Positions 44,038 through 55,226 of a DNA stretch of 64,000 nt are shown here, piece after piece. Numbering within the stretch: position 1 is the first letter of the stretch; each line of letters begins with the position of its first letter. The notes beneath the pieces were generated by a model that was given only the letters and a program-made list of their open reading frames with translations, was not told the DNA's origin and ran no database searches. The DNA comes from Prototheca cutis (Eukaryota; Chlorophyta; Trebouxiophyceae; Chlorellales; Chlorellaceae). The stretch covers positions 195,250 to 259,249 of the forward strand of contig BCIH01000006.1 in assembly GCA_002897115.2 (NCBI GenBank), given 5' to 3'. The translations under genes were made by a program, and so were the position numbers.

Positions 44038-47000
44038 TCAGACTGCTGCCTCGGCCGCGGAGGGGTACCGTGCGTCATCGGTCGTGAGGCCCAGGGCTTG
44101 CCAGACGCGGGACAGCTGGCCCACGCTATGGTCGCTGGTCTGGTGCTTGGACAGCAGCAGCCCCTCCTCGATCAGTTGCCTGTGGCCCAGCCACACCGCG
44201 TCCCACACCTCCCGGCCACGCTCGTCATGCAGCCGCCGCAGGTGCATGATTCTGCCCGCTGGGTACATGGGCAGATACAGGTGCTGGTACGCGCACTTGC
44301 CCTGGAAATATTGCAGCAAATAACGCTGCGCTTCGGCCGGCATGTCCTCGGGGGCGTAGAATATTTTGTCCCAGGGCAGCGACCGCAGATGCTTCGAGTA
44401 CGGTGCCAACAACAACCGCAGCTTCGTCAGCTTGGTCGTCGCCAGCGCCACCACCATCTGCATGATTTGGGTTTGAGCAGTGCTCTTGTTGTTTACTGGG
44501 ATGTTATGAATAGGCTCTGATGACGGCTGGATCACCAAGGTGCTGTTTCCTCCTCCTGACGCCAACACAGGGCCCCCGAAAGGAGGGGGATCCAATTCCG
44601 ACTCTCCACCTGCGATAACAATCGTGATAATAATACCTGATCGATGAGGCGCTCAAAGGTCACCGTGCCGAGCCGGGGAATGAGGTCCTTGCCGATCACG
44701 ACGTTGGTCACAAACGGTTCCAGGGCTGCTGACAGCTCCGGGGTGGTCATCCCCCCCGGGGACGAATACGCCCAGACCCGGAGCCCCGGCGCGAGCCGCC
44801 GCAGGCGCAGGCCGACCAGCACAGCCACAGCGGCGCCCAGCGAGTGTCCCGTCACCACCAGTCGCCAGCCGCAACAGTCCACGCCCCTGGCCTTTAGCAC
44901 CGACGCATAGTCCTCGGGGGTCAGCCGCTGGTCCAGCAGCTCCCCGCGCCGCCGCAGCCGCCGCTCCAGCCGTGCCAGCCGCCGCACCAACTCGACGCGG
45001 CCCAGCACCGGTTTCCCGCCGGCGCCACTTCCTTGTGGTTGATTTTTGTCGACTGCGCTGGAGCGTTGCCGACTGTCGGGGTCGAGCTCGGCGGTCGCAG
45101 GTCCAGTGCGCGACGGCGCGCCCTGCTGTGCAGCCGACGCGCCTCTCTCACAACGAATGCCGGCGCTGTTCTCGTGCGGCGCTGGCTCCAGCCAGCTGTC
45201 GATGCGCGAGGCGCTGCGATCCGCGCCTCCACTCGCCGCCCGCTTGCTGTCCAGTCTGGGCAGGCGCACTCCAAGGAACCATGCTCCGCCGCGCTTTCCT
45301 CCCACGTCACGTGGGCGGGACTCGCGCTCCTTCATCAGCGCGTACACCGCCCGCGTCCACTCCTTTTCCCGTGCGTCGGGCTCGTAGGCCGCGGTCTCTT
45401 CCTCTTCAGCGGCGGCCGTCGTCTCGCCAGCGCGCTGCCCCAGCCGCGCATGGGGCGAGCCAAGCAGCAGCGTCTGCAGCAGCCGGTGCCGGGACAGATC
45501 ACGCAGCACGGCCTTGGCCGCACTAAACATTCCAACGTGCGCCCGCAGGCCTTGAAATGCCTCCCCCCCAGCTCCGTTCCGCAGATCGGCAGGCACCCAG
45601 TCGGCGATGCGGACGGGGCGGTCCATGAGGTCGGTCAGCAGGTCCTCCACACTGCTGGAACCGCGGATGGCCAGGACGACCGTCTTGGTTTGCCTGGGCA
45701 TTGATGCATGGACTTTGAGATGGTTTGTCGGTGTGTCCAGCGTGTTTATTGAAGGGTGACTGTTCGTACCACAGCGCAGATGCGCTCACGGGGCCCCCCG
45801 CCAAAAAAGGGGTGGAACATTCGCCAAAAACACGGACACCTGTCCAACGTAATGTTGTAAGGCGTGTTGCCCAGAGCTTGGTCGGTAAAGTTGCAATAGA
45901 TGAAGTCTTCATCACGAATGCCCAGGCACTGCTTGGCGGAGTAGTAGTGCCGCACCGCATCCCTGTCCTCTGCAATCTTCTCCTTGACGGGCAGGCACGC
46001 CTCCTCCACGATCCGGCGCCGCGAGTGCACCTGCCAAAACAGCCGCGCCCGGTTGCGCCAGTAAGACGCCGACAACCACACGTTGGCCCTGTGCGTCGGT
46101 GGGGGCATGGGAGTTGGGGTTTGGAGCCAAGAGGATGCAGGCATGTGTTGTCTGTGGCAGGCAGCGACTGTGCAGCCACGCATCCCAGTGCACCTGGTGG
46201 TGGTCCAGACAAAGGCGGTGGAGCCGTAGGCAGCTACGGCATAACGTGCCCAGTATGCGGCCTGTTCTAAGTCGGTTCGACTGACGCTTTCGTCGCACCC
46301 AGTGGTGGCTGTTGCAGCAGCGATGAGGCTCATGCTATCAGGTTTGAGCTCAGAGGTCCAGTGACAGGGGGTGACGTATGGCCCGCACCCCGCTGCCGTT
46401 GCCCTGACCCACCGCCAAAATGGGCCGTCCTTGTCCTGGAGCACCGCATGCGGGTCTGGCATGCTGGTTGTACCTGCCAGGGAGTCTTGTTGCGGTGTGG
46501 CATCGTCGACGACCTTCGCTCCATCCGACCTGGGGGCTTGCGCCGGTGCCGTTGCCCCAGGCAGCATGGGACTGTCAACAGCGTGCCTCCGCTTGCCGGC
46601 TACAGCATATGGCACGGGCGGCACGGTGGGGTCATCCGCAGACCCAAGTTGTTGCCGCTGTGCTTCCACATCATCGTCTCTGCTGAGAGTTTCGCCCGCC
46701 ACAGCAGCCAGGCACCCATTGTGGTTGCATTGCCTGGGAGTGGCAGCAGGAGCTTGTCCTCCTCCTTCCACAGGGCCATCTCCCTCGCCGCCCCCAGGAA
46801 CCGCTGTTCTTCTGGCCATTTGGGTCATTGGCATCACGGCCTCCTCTTTGGTGCCTCTTCTTTCTGCCTTGGGACCTGTCGACACTGTGCTCGGATGCTG
46901 GTGCAGCTCCGCGGCAACCCTCGCACCTCCGGCCTCGCCATCACCTTGAACATCGTCAACCTCACCAACCGGGACATCGTCGGCGGGTATCGCCTTGCAC

Positions 47001-48639
47001 GCTGCATTGTACGTGGCACAGTAGTCATCCACCGTGCGGCGCATGTCCTCCCAGGTGGCGTCGCCGCCCATGGGCTCGTACCTGAACGCAGTGCCCCGAG
47101 TCAGCCCCGGCGGCGCCTGCCACGGCAGTGGCCGAGTTGAACCATCTTTGGCCAGCGCTGCGAGCCGTCGCTCCAGCGTCTGCTTGCGCTGGTGCCCTTG
47201 GAGAAGCGTCGTGAGCACAATCCCCGCCAGCACATCGCTCTTCTCGAGATCAATGCTGCCGAAGAACCGAGCAAAAGCATGAGCCAGTTCCTGCAGCGGT
47301 GCTTCACTCCCACTGCAGGAAGCATGGAAGGGTTTGCCTGCTTGCCCCGGGCACATTCCTTAGGTGGGTTTCGTTCTGGCGTGTGTTTGAAAAAAACTGA
47401 ACAAAAATTGCATGCACGTCGTAGCCCACTAACGAAAAAATCCCCCGGGGAAAAAACCCACAGCGCACTCAGGCATGAGGTTGGCGTCCGTGACGACGTC
47501 GTAGCAGCCCATGCACTTTGACCAGAGGCGCAGTCGGGCCTGCCAACGCTGCGTGACGTCGTAAGACCCCACGATGTTGTATGTAAACAGAAAGACCAGA
47601 CTGCGATTTGTGGTTGAGCGTGTTGTGGCGGTGTTCTCTCTTTCTTTCATTTATGGTACTAAACTCCAAAAACCCACAGGGAGCAGCAAGCCTGGGCTCC
47701 GGTACACAGGATGCACTACAGCAGATGCATGCAGCATCACGCTGTGGCATCATCCTTGGCATCCCAGAATCCCCCGTCACCTCTACATCACCGTGGCACC
47801 TCGAACACCATGCACACGCACAATATGATGATGACAATGCCGACAAAGGTCCACAGGACGGCCTTCAACCCCGTGGTCCGTGCTGTTGTGGCTTCGCAGT
47901 TCTCGGGGACATTTTGAACCGACCACAGGGAAAATGTCACCCAGCCGATGCCCAGCAGCCACTTTATCATATTCAGCTGCAGGACGGGACCTGCGGCCCA
48001 TCGGGCCGATGGTGTCAGCGGCGTCCCTGGGAGGGGAAGACAAGGTGGTCAAGCCAGTGAGGGCAGGAGGGATGTGCGGACAAGCACCGGGCGGCCCGGC
48101 CCTGCAGGATCATCAGAACCAGCCACCACCTCGGCAGCAGAAGGTCCTAGCTCCAACCTCTGCACACGCACCCCTGGTCCCAATGTAGATAAAGGTCAGG
48201 GATGCCGTGATGTTTGTGATGGTAAATGCAAGGTTGCCGTAGATCACGACATCATGCCGCGTGCGGAAGGACGAGCCGCATGGCCTGGGCGACGGTGTCA
48301 GTTTCAGCAGGCAAATGAACGCGATCAGCGTGAGGACGTTCAGGACCAGGATGATCAGGGACAGCAGTGGCAGGGCGTCGGTGGCAAGGTGCCTGCGGGA
48401 GGGTGGTGGCGGCCGGGTTGAGTTGGGCCATGGGCAGGGCGCCGTGGTTTTGCGTCGCCATTGAGCGGGTTCCCCACCTCTGGCGCTGGCGTCGCCTTGG
48501 CCGCAGCCCTACCAGCACCGAAGCTTTGCTCACGTCACTCACATGTCACTGTACAAGAAAACACAGTTGCAAACACGATTACTCCACAACATGATGCCAC
48601 CACTCACCATCTCCTCCCCCACAGGACCAATCCAGGCAT
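44038..48639 (-). CDS. sn1-specific diacylglycerol lipase (DAGL alpha/beta type)
   Basis: Eight minus-strand exons (48639-48608, 48392-48172, 47990-47800, 47548-47462, 47290-46194, 46088-45840, 45693-44637, 44457-44038) give 1117 residues. The tiny first exon encodes MPGLVLWGRRW, matching the animal DAGL start. Four membrane segments follow (DALPLLSLIILVLNVLTLI; VIYGNLAFTITNITASL; MIKWLLGIGWVTFSLW; AVLWTFVGIVIIILCVCMVF), then ELAHAFARFFGSIDLEKSDVLAG and the class-3 lipase domain: TVVLAIRGSSSVEDLLTDL, nucleophile Ser in GHSLGAA (about residue 910), Asp in VIGKDLIPRLG, and His in PAGRIMHL. DAGL releases 2-monoacylglycerol and a fatty acid from diacylglycerol. A disordered insert of about 230 residues lies between the membrane and lipase parts, and a second inside the catalytic domain, where DAGLs have a regulatory loop. 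Confidence 0.9.
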
Positions 48640-48963
48640 TCGGCCGCACCGAGGCCGCGAGGGGCAGCAGCAGCGCTGCTCCTCGCGGCTCTGTATGTCA
48701 ATGCATGGCTATTGGCGATAATTATTTTCAAAAAGCCGAGCACATCCAGGGCGCCAGCGAGCCTGAAGTTTACGTCACTGCTGTGCGTTGGGGTGATCTT
48801 AACCAGGTGAGGTGATCTGGCCTGAGCTTGATTGGGGAGCTGCCCCGAATGGCCTGCTGCGCACGCCAAGGCTCTGATTCTACAGAGCGTCCTATCATTT
48901 TTTGACTGAATTATCAATATTCGTTGCACATCGTGCTCGCACGATCATTACAGCTCCCAGTGC
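48640..48963. promoter_or_regulatory. Divergent promoter region, DAGL and pyroglutamyl peptidase
   Basis: These 324 bases lie between divergent start codons. The half nearest the peptidase gene is AT-rich. No specific element was recognised. Confidence 0.4.
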
Positions 48964-50199
48964 ATGGCGTCGTTGTTCATCACCGCGTTTGGGCCTTTTG
49001 AGGGCGTTGGAGAGAACCCCAGTGAGGCCCTGCTCGACGACCTCGTTGCCAAGTGCGAGTCGCCCAAGCGCGATACAAGTGCGTGAATTGTCCAATGGAA
49101 CGTATGCTAGGCTGGGAATATAGTGGTTGGGTACGCCGGTGCAATCTGGATGCGCAAATCAGGAGGCGCCGGCTGACGGAGCGCTCACATGCCCCTGGTG
49201 GATCAGGTATCTGGAAGCTCATAGGACACAAGGTCCTGCCCGTCTCTGCGCGGGAGGCAGAGTTCTGGCTTCAGGATGAGCTCTACACCAAGCTCCTGTC
49301 CAAGTGTGAGACCCGCCCGGTGGTGGTAAGCTGTCGGGGTGGATGACAGCTGGTTATGTCATCCAGCGTTCTGCCTGTTGATGAGGGGCTTGGGACAGGG
49401 GTGCTTGCCTGGCACACGCTCCCTGGCAGCAAACACGCTGAATCTTCACAACTGCCTGCCACCCAATTTGCCACAGGTGCACCTTGGAGTGGACGTCAAG
49501 GCGACCGAGTTTCGGTTGGAGACATATGCCCTGAACGATGCCAGCTTCCGGCAACCAGACGTCGCAGGCTGGCAGCCGGAGAACCAGCCCATCGACCCTG
49601 CTCTGCCCCTTGGCAGCAGACTCATGACAGATGTCCCCGTCACAGTCGTCAAAGGTGAATAGGGTGCCTCTTGCTTTCAGGGGGCCCCATGAGACTGAAA
49701 CTGCTTGCTTGGGAACATGTGGGTGCTGTGCCGCCATGCTTGGGGACAGTGCTCCAGCCCCGTCGATGGCATCCATCCACTGGCAGCCACCCCTGCCTGC
49801 AAACGAAGCAGAACTCCCCCCAACCCCTCCCCACCCACGCCATGCCCCTCATTAAGATAACAAGAGAATCGCAGCACAAATTCCATGACAGGTTTGCTGG
49901 ACTCCAAGTCTGTGCCCGTGCAGCAGTCGTTTGATGCCGGCAGGTACGTGTGCAACTGGACATACTACAATTCACTGCGTCTGGCGGCCCGCGCCGCGGG
50001 GCCCCGGCCGCACGTCATCTTCCTGCACGTGCCGCCGTTCGAGGCGGTGGGCCGCGAGGCGCAGGGCGGCTACCTGGAAACCATCCTGGAGGAGATTGTG
50101 GAGGTGGCCGCCGGCGTGCGAGTGACCGAGCGCCACGACTTGCTTTCCACCATCGACCAGCAGCGCATCCCGTCCCTGCTCCGGGTCATCCGCAGCTAG
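48964..50199 (+). CDS. Pyroglutamyl-peptidase I (peptidase family C15)
   Basis: Four exons (48964-49078, 49225-49325, 49477-49654, 49892-50199) give 233 residues, a normal length. The start MASLFITAFGPFEGVGENPS is the C15 N-terminus. Catalytic residues are visible: Glu in TEFRLETYALND, Cys in SFDAGRYVCNWTYYNSL (about residue 152) and His in IFLHVPPFE. The enzyme removes N-terminal pyroglutamate from peptides in the cytosol. The C-terminal helix is also of family type. TGTAA at 50377-50381 may be its poly(A) signal. Confidence 0.93.
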
Positions 50200-50662
50200 T
50201 TGTGCTACTGCATATTACTTGTTTTTCTGGTCATGTTTCGGCAGCAATGGTTCGAAGCATGTCAACTGAATAGCGCTGACTGTGTCCGTCACCAACGAGC
50301 CCCTTCCCTTGCACCTTGGGGGACGAATCGCTTTCCTACCCTCTTCTTTCCAATTGACAGCCGGTTTGGCATTTGCTGTAAACCGGCATTACAACAGAGA
50401 GTACGTACATGGGGAGCCCTTGTTCGCCGAGCGTGTCACATGGGGATGGACGGGTGCATGTCCATCAACGGGGGCCTTTGGGCCGTAGCGATTACTCTCC
50501 GATGGGGACCGGGGATGAACCCAGATTCAAGTGCGATCCGAACCCAAGCCAGTCCAGTCACGGGGAAACAGAATGAGGTAGCATTCACAGAAGATGGTCT
50601 ACAGACGAGGCCATGCACGAGCGTGCATGGCAATGTACCAGCAATGACAAACAACGCCCACC
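50200..50662. other. Convergent spacer
   Basis: These 460 bases lie between the pyroglutamyl peptidase and RNF14-like stop codons. Apart from the TGTAA there is no recognisable element. Confidence 0.45.
50377..50381 (+). promoter_or_regulatory. Candidate TGTAA polyadenylation signal
   Basis: Lies 178 bases after the pyroglutamyl peptidase stop in the context TTTGCTGTAA, as behind the Mpv17-like gene. Confidence 0.35.
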
Positions 50663-52531
50663 TTAGTCGTCGCTGTGCTGGCGGCAGCCCGTAGGCCCAA
50701 AGTGCGCCGCCGCGTCTCCGCGGCGATCGAGCAGCGTGCGGCACAGGTAGCAAAAATGGGAGGTGCAGGCCCAGCACAGCACGTGGTTGTTGCCACCCTG
50801 CTTCTCCAGCACTTGCCCACAGCGAGGGCAGGGGGCGACGCCCGGCAGCCGCCGCAGCCGCCGCCGTCGTCGGGGGCCATGAGGCAAGGGTTGGGCAGCG
50901 TCGTGGGGACGACGATCAAATGGATCCTGTTCATCGCCATCGCCATGACCCCATCCTCCAGCGTCCCCCAGGTCACCACCACCACCGGGAGCCATGGCCC
51001 TATAAGCAGCGACTTGGGCGTCCCAGTCCCGCTCCCAGGCGGCGAGTTGCTCCAGGTCGAACAGCGCGCAGCCACCGGCTCCGAAATGGCGGTACCCGTC
51101 GACCTGCACGCCGCAGCGGTAGCAAAACATCGCGCCACACGCGGCACAGGTCATCTTGGCACAGCCACCATCTCGCTGCACTGCGACGCCGCAGCGGGGG
51201 CAGGGCCGGGTCTCACGCGCCAGCAGCGCCGCGGTGGCCGCCTCGGCTTCCGCCGCTCGCAGCGCGGCGCGCACAGCCTCCGCCCCCCCGCCCGAGCCCT
51301 CTGCCTTTGCACGGAGCATGGCCAGTCGCGTCTCGGCCGACACGCACGGCACGCCCGGGTGCCACCGCGCCGCGCACAGCGCGCAAAAGACAAACGCGCA
51401 GCGCGCACAGCGTGCGCACGCGTCCTCGTCCTCGAGGCATGCCGTGCCACAGCGCGGGCATCGCACCGCATCCGGCATCGCCGCCAGTGCGCGGTCCAAA
51501 GTCAATTCCTCCCACCGTCCGAAGAGCTCGGTTGAGAGGAGTGTTTTCAACTCGGCGGCATCCAGCGCTGCACCGCACGACACATCCGGGCAGCGCAGCG
51601 TGCGCAGCGCGCCTTCCCGCACCGCCAGCTCGCATTGCGTGACAAGGCAGCCCCGGCAGTATGCGTGCCCGCACCGCAGCCGCAGGAAAGCCATGCCGGG
51701 CAGCGTCTCCAGACAAATTCCGCACGTGTGCTCGCCTGCACGCCACGCTGCCTCTCGCGTCATGGCGTCGAACCGCACCAGCTCTGCCAGCATCATTGGT
51801 GGGGCAGGAGGGGGGCTGAGAGTAGATCCGGTGGGAGGTCCTCCAGCTCGCGGTTCTTCTTCCCCCATGGTCGACGCTTCCTCTCGCTCCGCCCGTGGCC
51901 CTTCCCCTCGTACTACCCCTGTGCGGACCGAGTCCGGACCCTGTTCGGCGTCAGTTATCTCTAAAGCCAAGCCATAACCATCAATGTGCACGCCTGCCGT
52001 CTCCACCGCATGATCAGCCAGCCAGTCGGCCCAGGCATGCACGGCGGGCTCGCCGGCCAGGCTCTCGTCCCACATGCTCGCCAGCGCGGCATCCACACAC
52101 GTGGTCGCCGCGCCGCCGCGGAGCCAGAGTGCCTCCAGCCGCACACGCGGCTGCTGGCCAGGGTACCCTGCATGCAGGCCCAGTCGCAGTGTCAGCGGCG
52201 GCAAGTGCTCCACTGTTGCGAGGATTTCGGGCGGCTTTTCCCGATTCAACGGGCCGACATCGGCACCGCCTTGCCCCACCAAGTGCAGCCCTGCCTCGGG
52301 CAGCCGACAGTCCACGCGCACAGAGCACGCCAGGGACCAGCTGTTCATGCCCGGCGGCGGTGGGCCCAGCGCATCTAGATCGTCGGCACACGTGACCTGG
52401 GGTGGCTGCGCCGCGTCCGTCGCACCAAAGCTCACACCGTGCAGGACAAATTGGTCGGCATAAATGGCCTCTAGCACCCGGATTTCGTCCACCACATCCT
52501 CCCAGGAGGAGGGACCGTCAGCGTCGGCCAT
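50663..52531 (-). CDS. RWD-RBR E3 ubiquitin ligase (RNF14 type)
   Basis: A single uninterrupted frame of 622 residues, the only long intronless gene here. Residues 1 to about 190 form an RWD domain (EIRVLEAIYADQFVL; HLPPLTLRLGLHAGYP). RING1 starts at CGICLETLPG (about 270), the IBR at CPRCGTACLEDEDACA (about 350), and RING2 at CPRCGVAVQRDGGCAKMTC (about 445), whose Cys in GGC is the expected thioester site of RBR ligases. A second RING2-like module near 565-615 has CPRCGQVLEKQGGNN, HFCYLC and HFGPTGC, with Asn at the catalytic position. Plant RNF14-like ligases share this inactive C-terminal module. An Ala/Glu-rich helix separates IBR and RING2, and a Gly/His/Asp-rich linker precedes the last module. 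Substrates are unknown. Confidence 0.93.
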   Translation of the reverse strand: MADADGPSSWEDVVDEIRVLEAIYADQFVLHGVSFGATDAAQPPQVTCADDLDALGPPPPGMNSWSLACSVRVDCRLPEAGLHLVGQGGADVGPLNREKPPEILATVEHLPPLTLRLGLHAGYPGQQPRVRLEALWLRGGAATTCVDAALASMWDESLAGEPAVHAWADWLADHAVETAGVHIDGYGLALEITDAEQGPDSVRTGVVRGEGPRAEREEASTMGEEEPRAGGPPTGSTLSPPPAPPMMLAELVRFDAMTREAAWRAGEHTCGICLETLPGMAFLRLRCGHAYCRGCLVTQCELAVREGALRTLRCPDVSCGAALDAAELKTLLSTELFGRWEELTLDRALAAMPDAVRCPRCGTACLEDEDACARCARCAFVFCALCAARWHPGVPCVSAETRLAMLRAKAEGSGGGAEAVRAALRAAEAEAATAALLARETRPCPRCGVAVQRDGGCAKMTCAACGAMFCYRCGVQVDGYRHFGAGGCALFDLEQLAAWERDWDAQVAAYRAMAPGGGGDLGDAGGWGHGDGDEQDPFDRRPHDAAQPLPHGPRRRRRLRRLPGVAPCPRCGQVLEKQGGNNHVLCWACTSHFCYLCRTLLDRRGDAAAHFGPTGCRQHSDD

Positions 52532-52688
52532 GTCACAGGCACTTGGCCTTGACCGGGACCGTCAGGGGTTCGGCAGCAAGCCTCTGGCGCTTGAGTCTGT
52601 GGCCATATCAAGAGAAACACAAGGAGGTTGGGGGCCGTTCATAACTGGGCCGGGGTTTGGCAGCCATCGCTGGCGGCGGGCCTGGGTG

Positions 52689-53100
52689 TCATGAAAAACC
52701 CTCCTTGGCAGCCTCGGAACCCCCATCACACAATGCACACCTCTTTATTTGCTCGACGATTACGACGACACCAACGGTGATGAAACCGACACAGATTAGG
52801 AGGAGGATGGCATACAGCGGGATAATCGCGGCTTGATCGATGGACGGGAAGAGCTTGGCTATTGGCTGGTCCGCCTCTATAAAAGGCTGCAGTACAAGGG
52901 GAGAGCCACGATGTCAGTACGGTGGACACTGGTACACTACCACCCACCAATGCATTTCGATGCAGCCACAGGCAAGCCACGTCACTTGCCATAAACAGGA
53001 CCCAGGCAGTGTAGTAAGCGTAGGCCACCGCTACTAGAACAAGGGTCGCCCACCCCTTCCAGCCGCCACGGCCGACCGGTTCTTCGTGGGTTATATCCAT
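52689..53100 (-). CDS. DPM2: Dolichol-phosphate mannose synthase regulatory subunit DPM2
   Basis: Two minus-strand exons (53100-52981, 52886-52689; phase 0) give 105 residues. The first membrane helix WATLVLVAVAYAYYTAWVLF with the family YYT.W, then PFIEADQPIAKLFP, then IPLYAILLLICVGFITVGVVV, follow the DPM2 layout of two helices. DPM2 stabilises the DPM1-DPM3 enzyme that makes dolichol-phosphate mannose in the endoplasmic reticulum for N-glycans, GPI anchors and mannosylation. The C-terminal tail is about 15 residues longer than in human DPM2. The gene starts only 157 bases from the RNF14-like start, in tandem. Confidence 0.87.
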
Positions 53101-53777
53101 AATTCATTAAATGAGTGCCGGGGACGATGCATCGGGTCCATGATCGGAGGGAGCCGTCGAAAAACCTGGGGTCCCCTGAGTCCGGCAAGAAATGCGCTCC
53201 CGAGGGTTTGCCCTCGTGCCCCTGCCATTCCTGGGTGCTGTCACATAGAGCTCCAGCTCCCTTCGAACATTTTCAACTACCTTGTTGATTTGATCCGGCC
53301 TAGTAACCATGCCCTGCTTTTCATGTGCATGGCTCGCTCATGCACACTCAGTCTTACAACCGTCATCATTTCAAGAGTCAGCTGAACGAAAGGAAAAGAA
53401 AAACGAGGGGAGCAGCGGCGGTCCCTTCAGGACTGCCACAGTGGCACCAAGGGTAGGAATATCACTGGCGAGGGAGGAAAGAAAGCTCCTTCACCTTGCC
53501 ACGACAAGCAGAGCCAAGGCGATGATGCACGAGTGGACGGGGGGAAGGGATATCAGAAGGAGAACACTGTGGAATTTCAGGGCATCAAGTGGAGAAAAGG
53601 ACAGACTCATATCATAGTAACCATGCAGCGCAAGGGACCGACACTGGGGGTCGGGCGCCGGGCCAACCGACCGGGACGGGCCCAGGTGGTAGATTTTCAG
53701 CGCAGTGGATTCCATTCATTCTTCAATCGTCTGCGAGGCTTGTGACGTAGAGGGACTACCGGTACGGCTCCACTCAT
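53101..53777. other. Intergenic spacer upstream of DPM2
   Basis: This 680-base stretch separates two minus-strand genes. It is somewhat AT-richer than its surroundings, and the short frames seen match nothing known. Confidence 0.45.
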
Positions 53778-54793
53778 TCAAGCAATGGCAGACAGGTCGC
53801 GCTCGAGGCTCTCCGGCACCGCGTCCGGCGGCCCGCGCCAGGCCAGCTGCCAGCGCAGGGCCGAGCGGCGGGTAGCTTCCACCCGGACCCACGGCAACGC
53901 TTCTCGCACGGCCTCCACCGCCGTTTCCAGCGACTTCACGCCGCGGTCGAGCGCGCGGCGGGACAGGCGCCGCGCCACGCGGAGCAGCAGCGGAGAATCG
54001 GCGTCAGCCCCTGTGGCTACGGCCGCGGCGTCGGCCAGCGTGACGTAGACGATGTTGGGCGGGTGGTGGGGCCGCAGCCGGGCAAAGGTGTCGCCCACCG
54101 CGTCCTCCAGCGTAACATACTCAACGTTCCGGGCGCGGCCAAGGCCCAAGAGGGCTGCGGCGTCGGAGGCCACGTCCTCCAAGGTCACATAGTCCACGGG
54201 CCCGGGGCAGCGCTCGGCGCTGCCATGGGAGGATGGCTGGGGCGACTCTGCAATCATACTGGGCTGCTGCTGTTGCCGCCGTTCATGGCGCCCAGACGCC
54301 AGAGATGCCACAGCATTCACGTGCGGGGGGGGTAGGCCGGCTCGAGCGGGGCCCGGTTGCACTGCGTTCTCCGCCAGCTGGGGCTCCCCGGGCAGCACGA
54401 CTCCCACGCCGGGGACCCGAGGCCATTGCTCGTCCTCCTGGGCCCGGCACCTCCTCACCACCTCGTGGAAGCGAGGAACCACATCAGCCACAAGATCGCG
54501 CTGCTCCTCCTGCTCCCAGGCCTGCGCAGGGCACAGGCGAGCAGCACCGGTCGCCCGTTTGAATGCCGAGACCGTCGACACCATCGGGGCAGCGATGAGA
54601 GAACCAGACCTTCCTGAGAGCACATGTAACGCCTTGAACAACCCATCAACACCATGTTCCATTCACTCGCCTGGATCTGGGCCTGGGCCACGCGGCGCAG
54701 GCGCCAGACGGAGTGGGCGGTGTCCAGGACCACGAGGGTCGGGAACGCGACCTGCACGATGCCCTTCCAGTGCTGTGCCACCGCTCCCAGCAT
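53778..54793 (-). CDS. Unknown protein with three YVTLxDA repeats
   Basis: Two minus-strand exons (54793-54667, 54613-53778; phase 1 junction, intron only 53 bases) give 320 residues. The N-terminus has a hydrophobic stretch (GIVQVAFPTLVVLDTAHSVW). Residues about 175-250 hold three imperfect repeats: DYVTLEDVASD, EYVTLEDAVGD and VYVTLADAAAV, spaced about 27-28 residues. A basic helical segment follows (RVARRLSRRALDRGVKSLE). I recognise no family. The short intron is unusual for this window, so the 5' part of the model is less certain than the main exon. Confidence 0.55.
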
Positions 54794-55226
54794 AGTCCTG
54801 GAAGTCGTACCCACAATCTTTAAATAAAAAATGGGTACAGTGGGGGGACAGGAACTTTCCTTTTTGGGTGCAAGGAGGCGTTGGCGGGGGCCCCGGTCCG
54901 CTTTCGACGCAAGGGGCGGGGCTGGCAGGCGAGGGCCGGGCAGGCCACCACCGCGGGATGGCCATCCCCGAAACAGGGCGCCTGGGTGTCGGCTGATGAC
55001 ATGAGGCATCGGCATTGCTCATGCACAGTGTGTGATGAGTCAGGTCGTCCCACGCGCAAAAAACCCTTTTCAAGAAACATATTTATGTTTCTAAACATCT
55101 TTAGCATATAGCTTGTCCTTTGCCTCCGGCGCATTTTGGCGCGCGTGTGGAGCCGGCCTCCAGAAGCCTCGAGGTCCTCTTTCTACTTGTCCCGGAGATT
55201 CCTCTGCGGCGCTACACCTCTTCCCA
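54794..55226. promoter_or_regulatory. Divergent promoter region upstream of ATAD3
   Basis: These 433 bases lie between the unknown gene and ATAD3. AT-rich stretches occur near 54825-54840 and 55070-55110. No defined element was recognised. Confidence 0.4.

Noticed and set aside
50663..50960. Second RING2-like module at the C-terminus of the RBR ligase as a novel duplication
   Set aside because: Plant RNF14-like ligases have the same inactive C-terminal cysteine module, so it is a known family feature.
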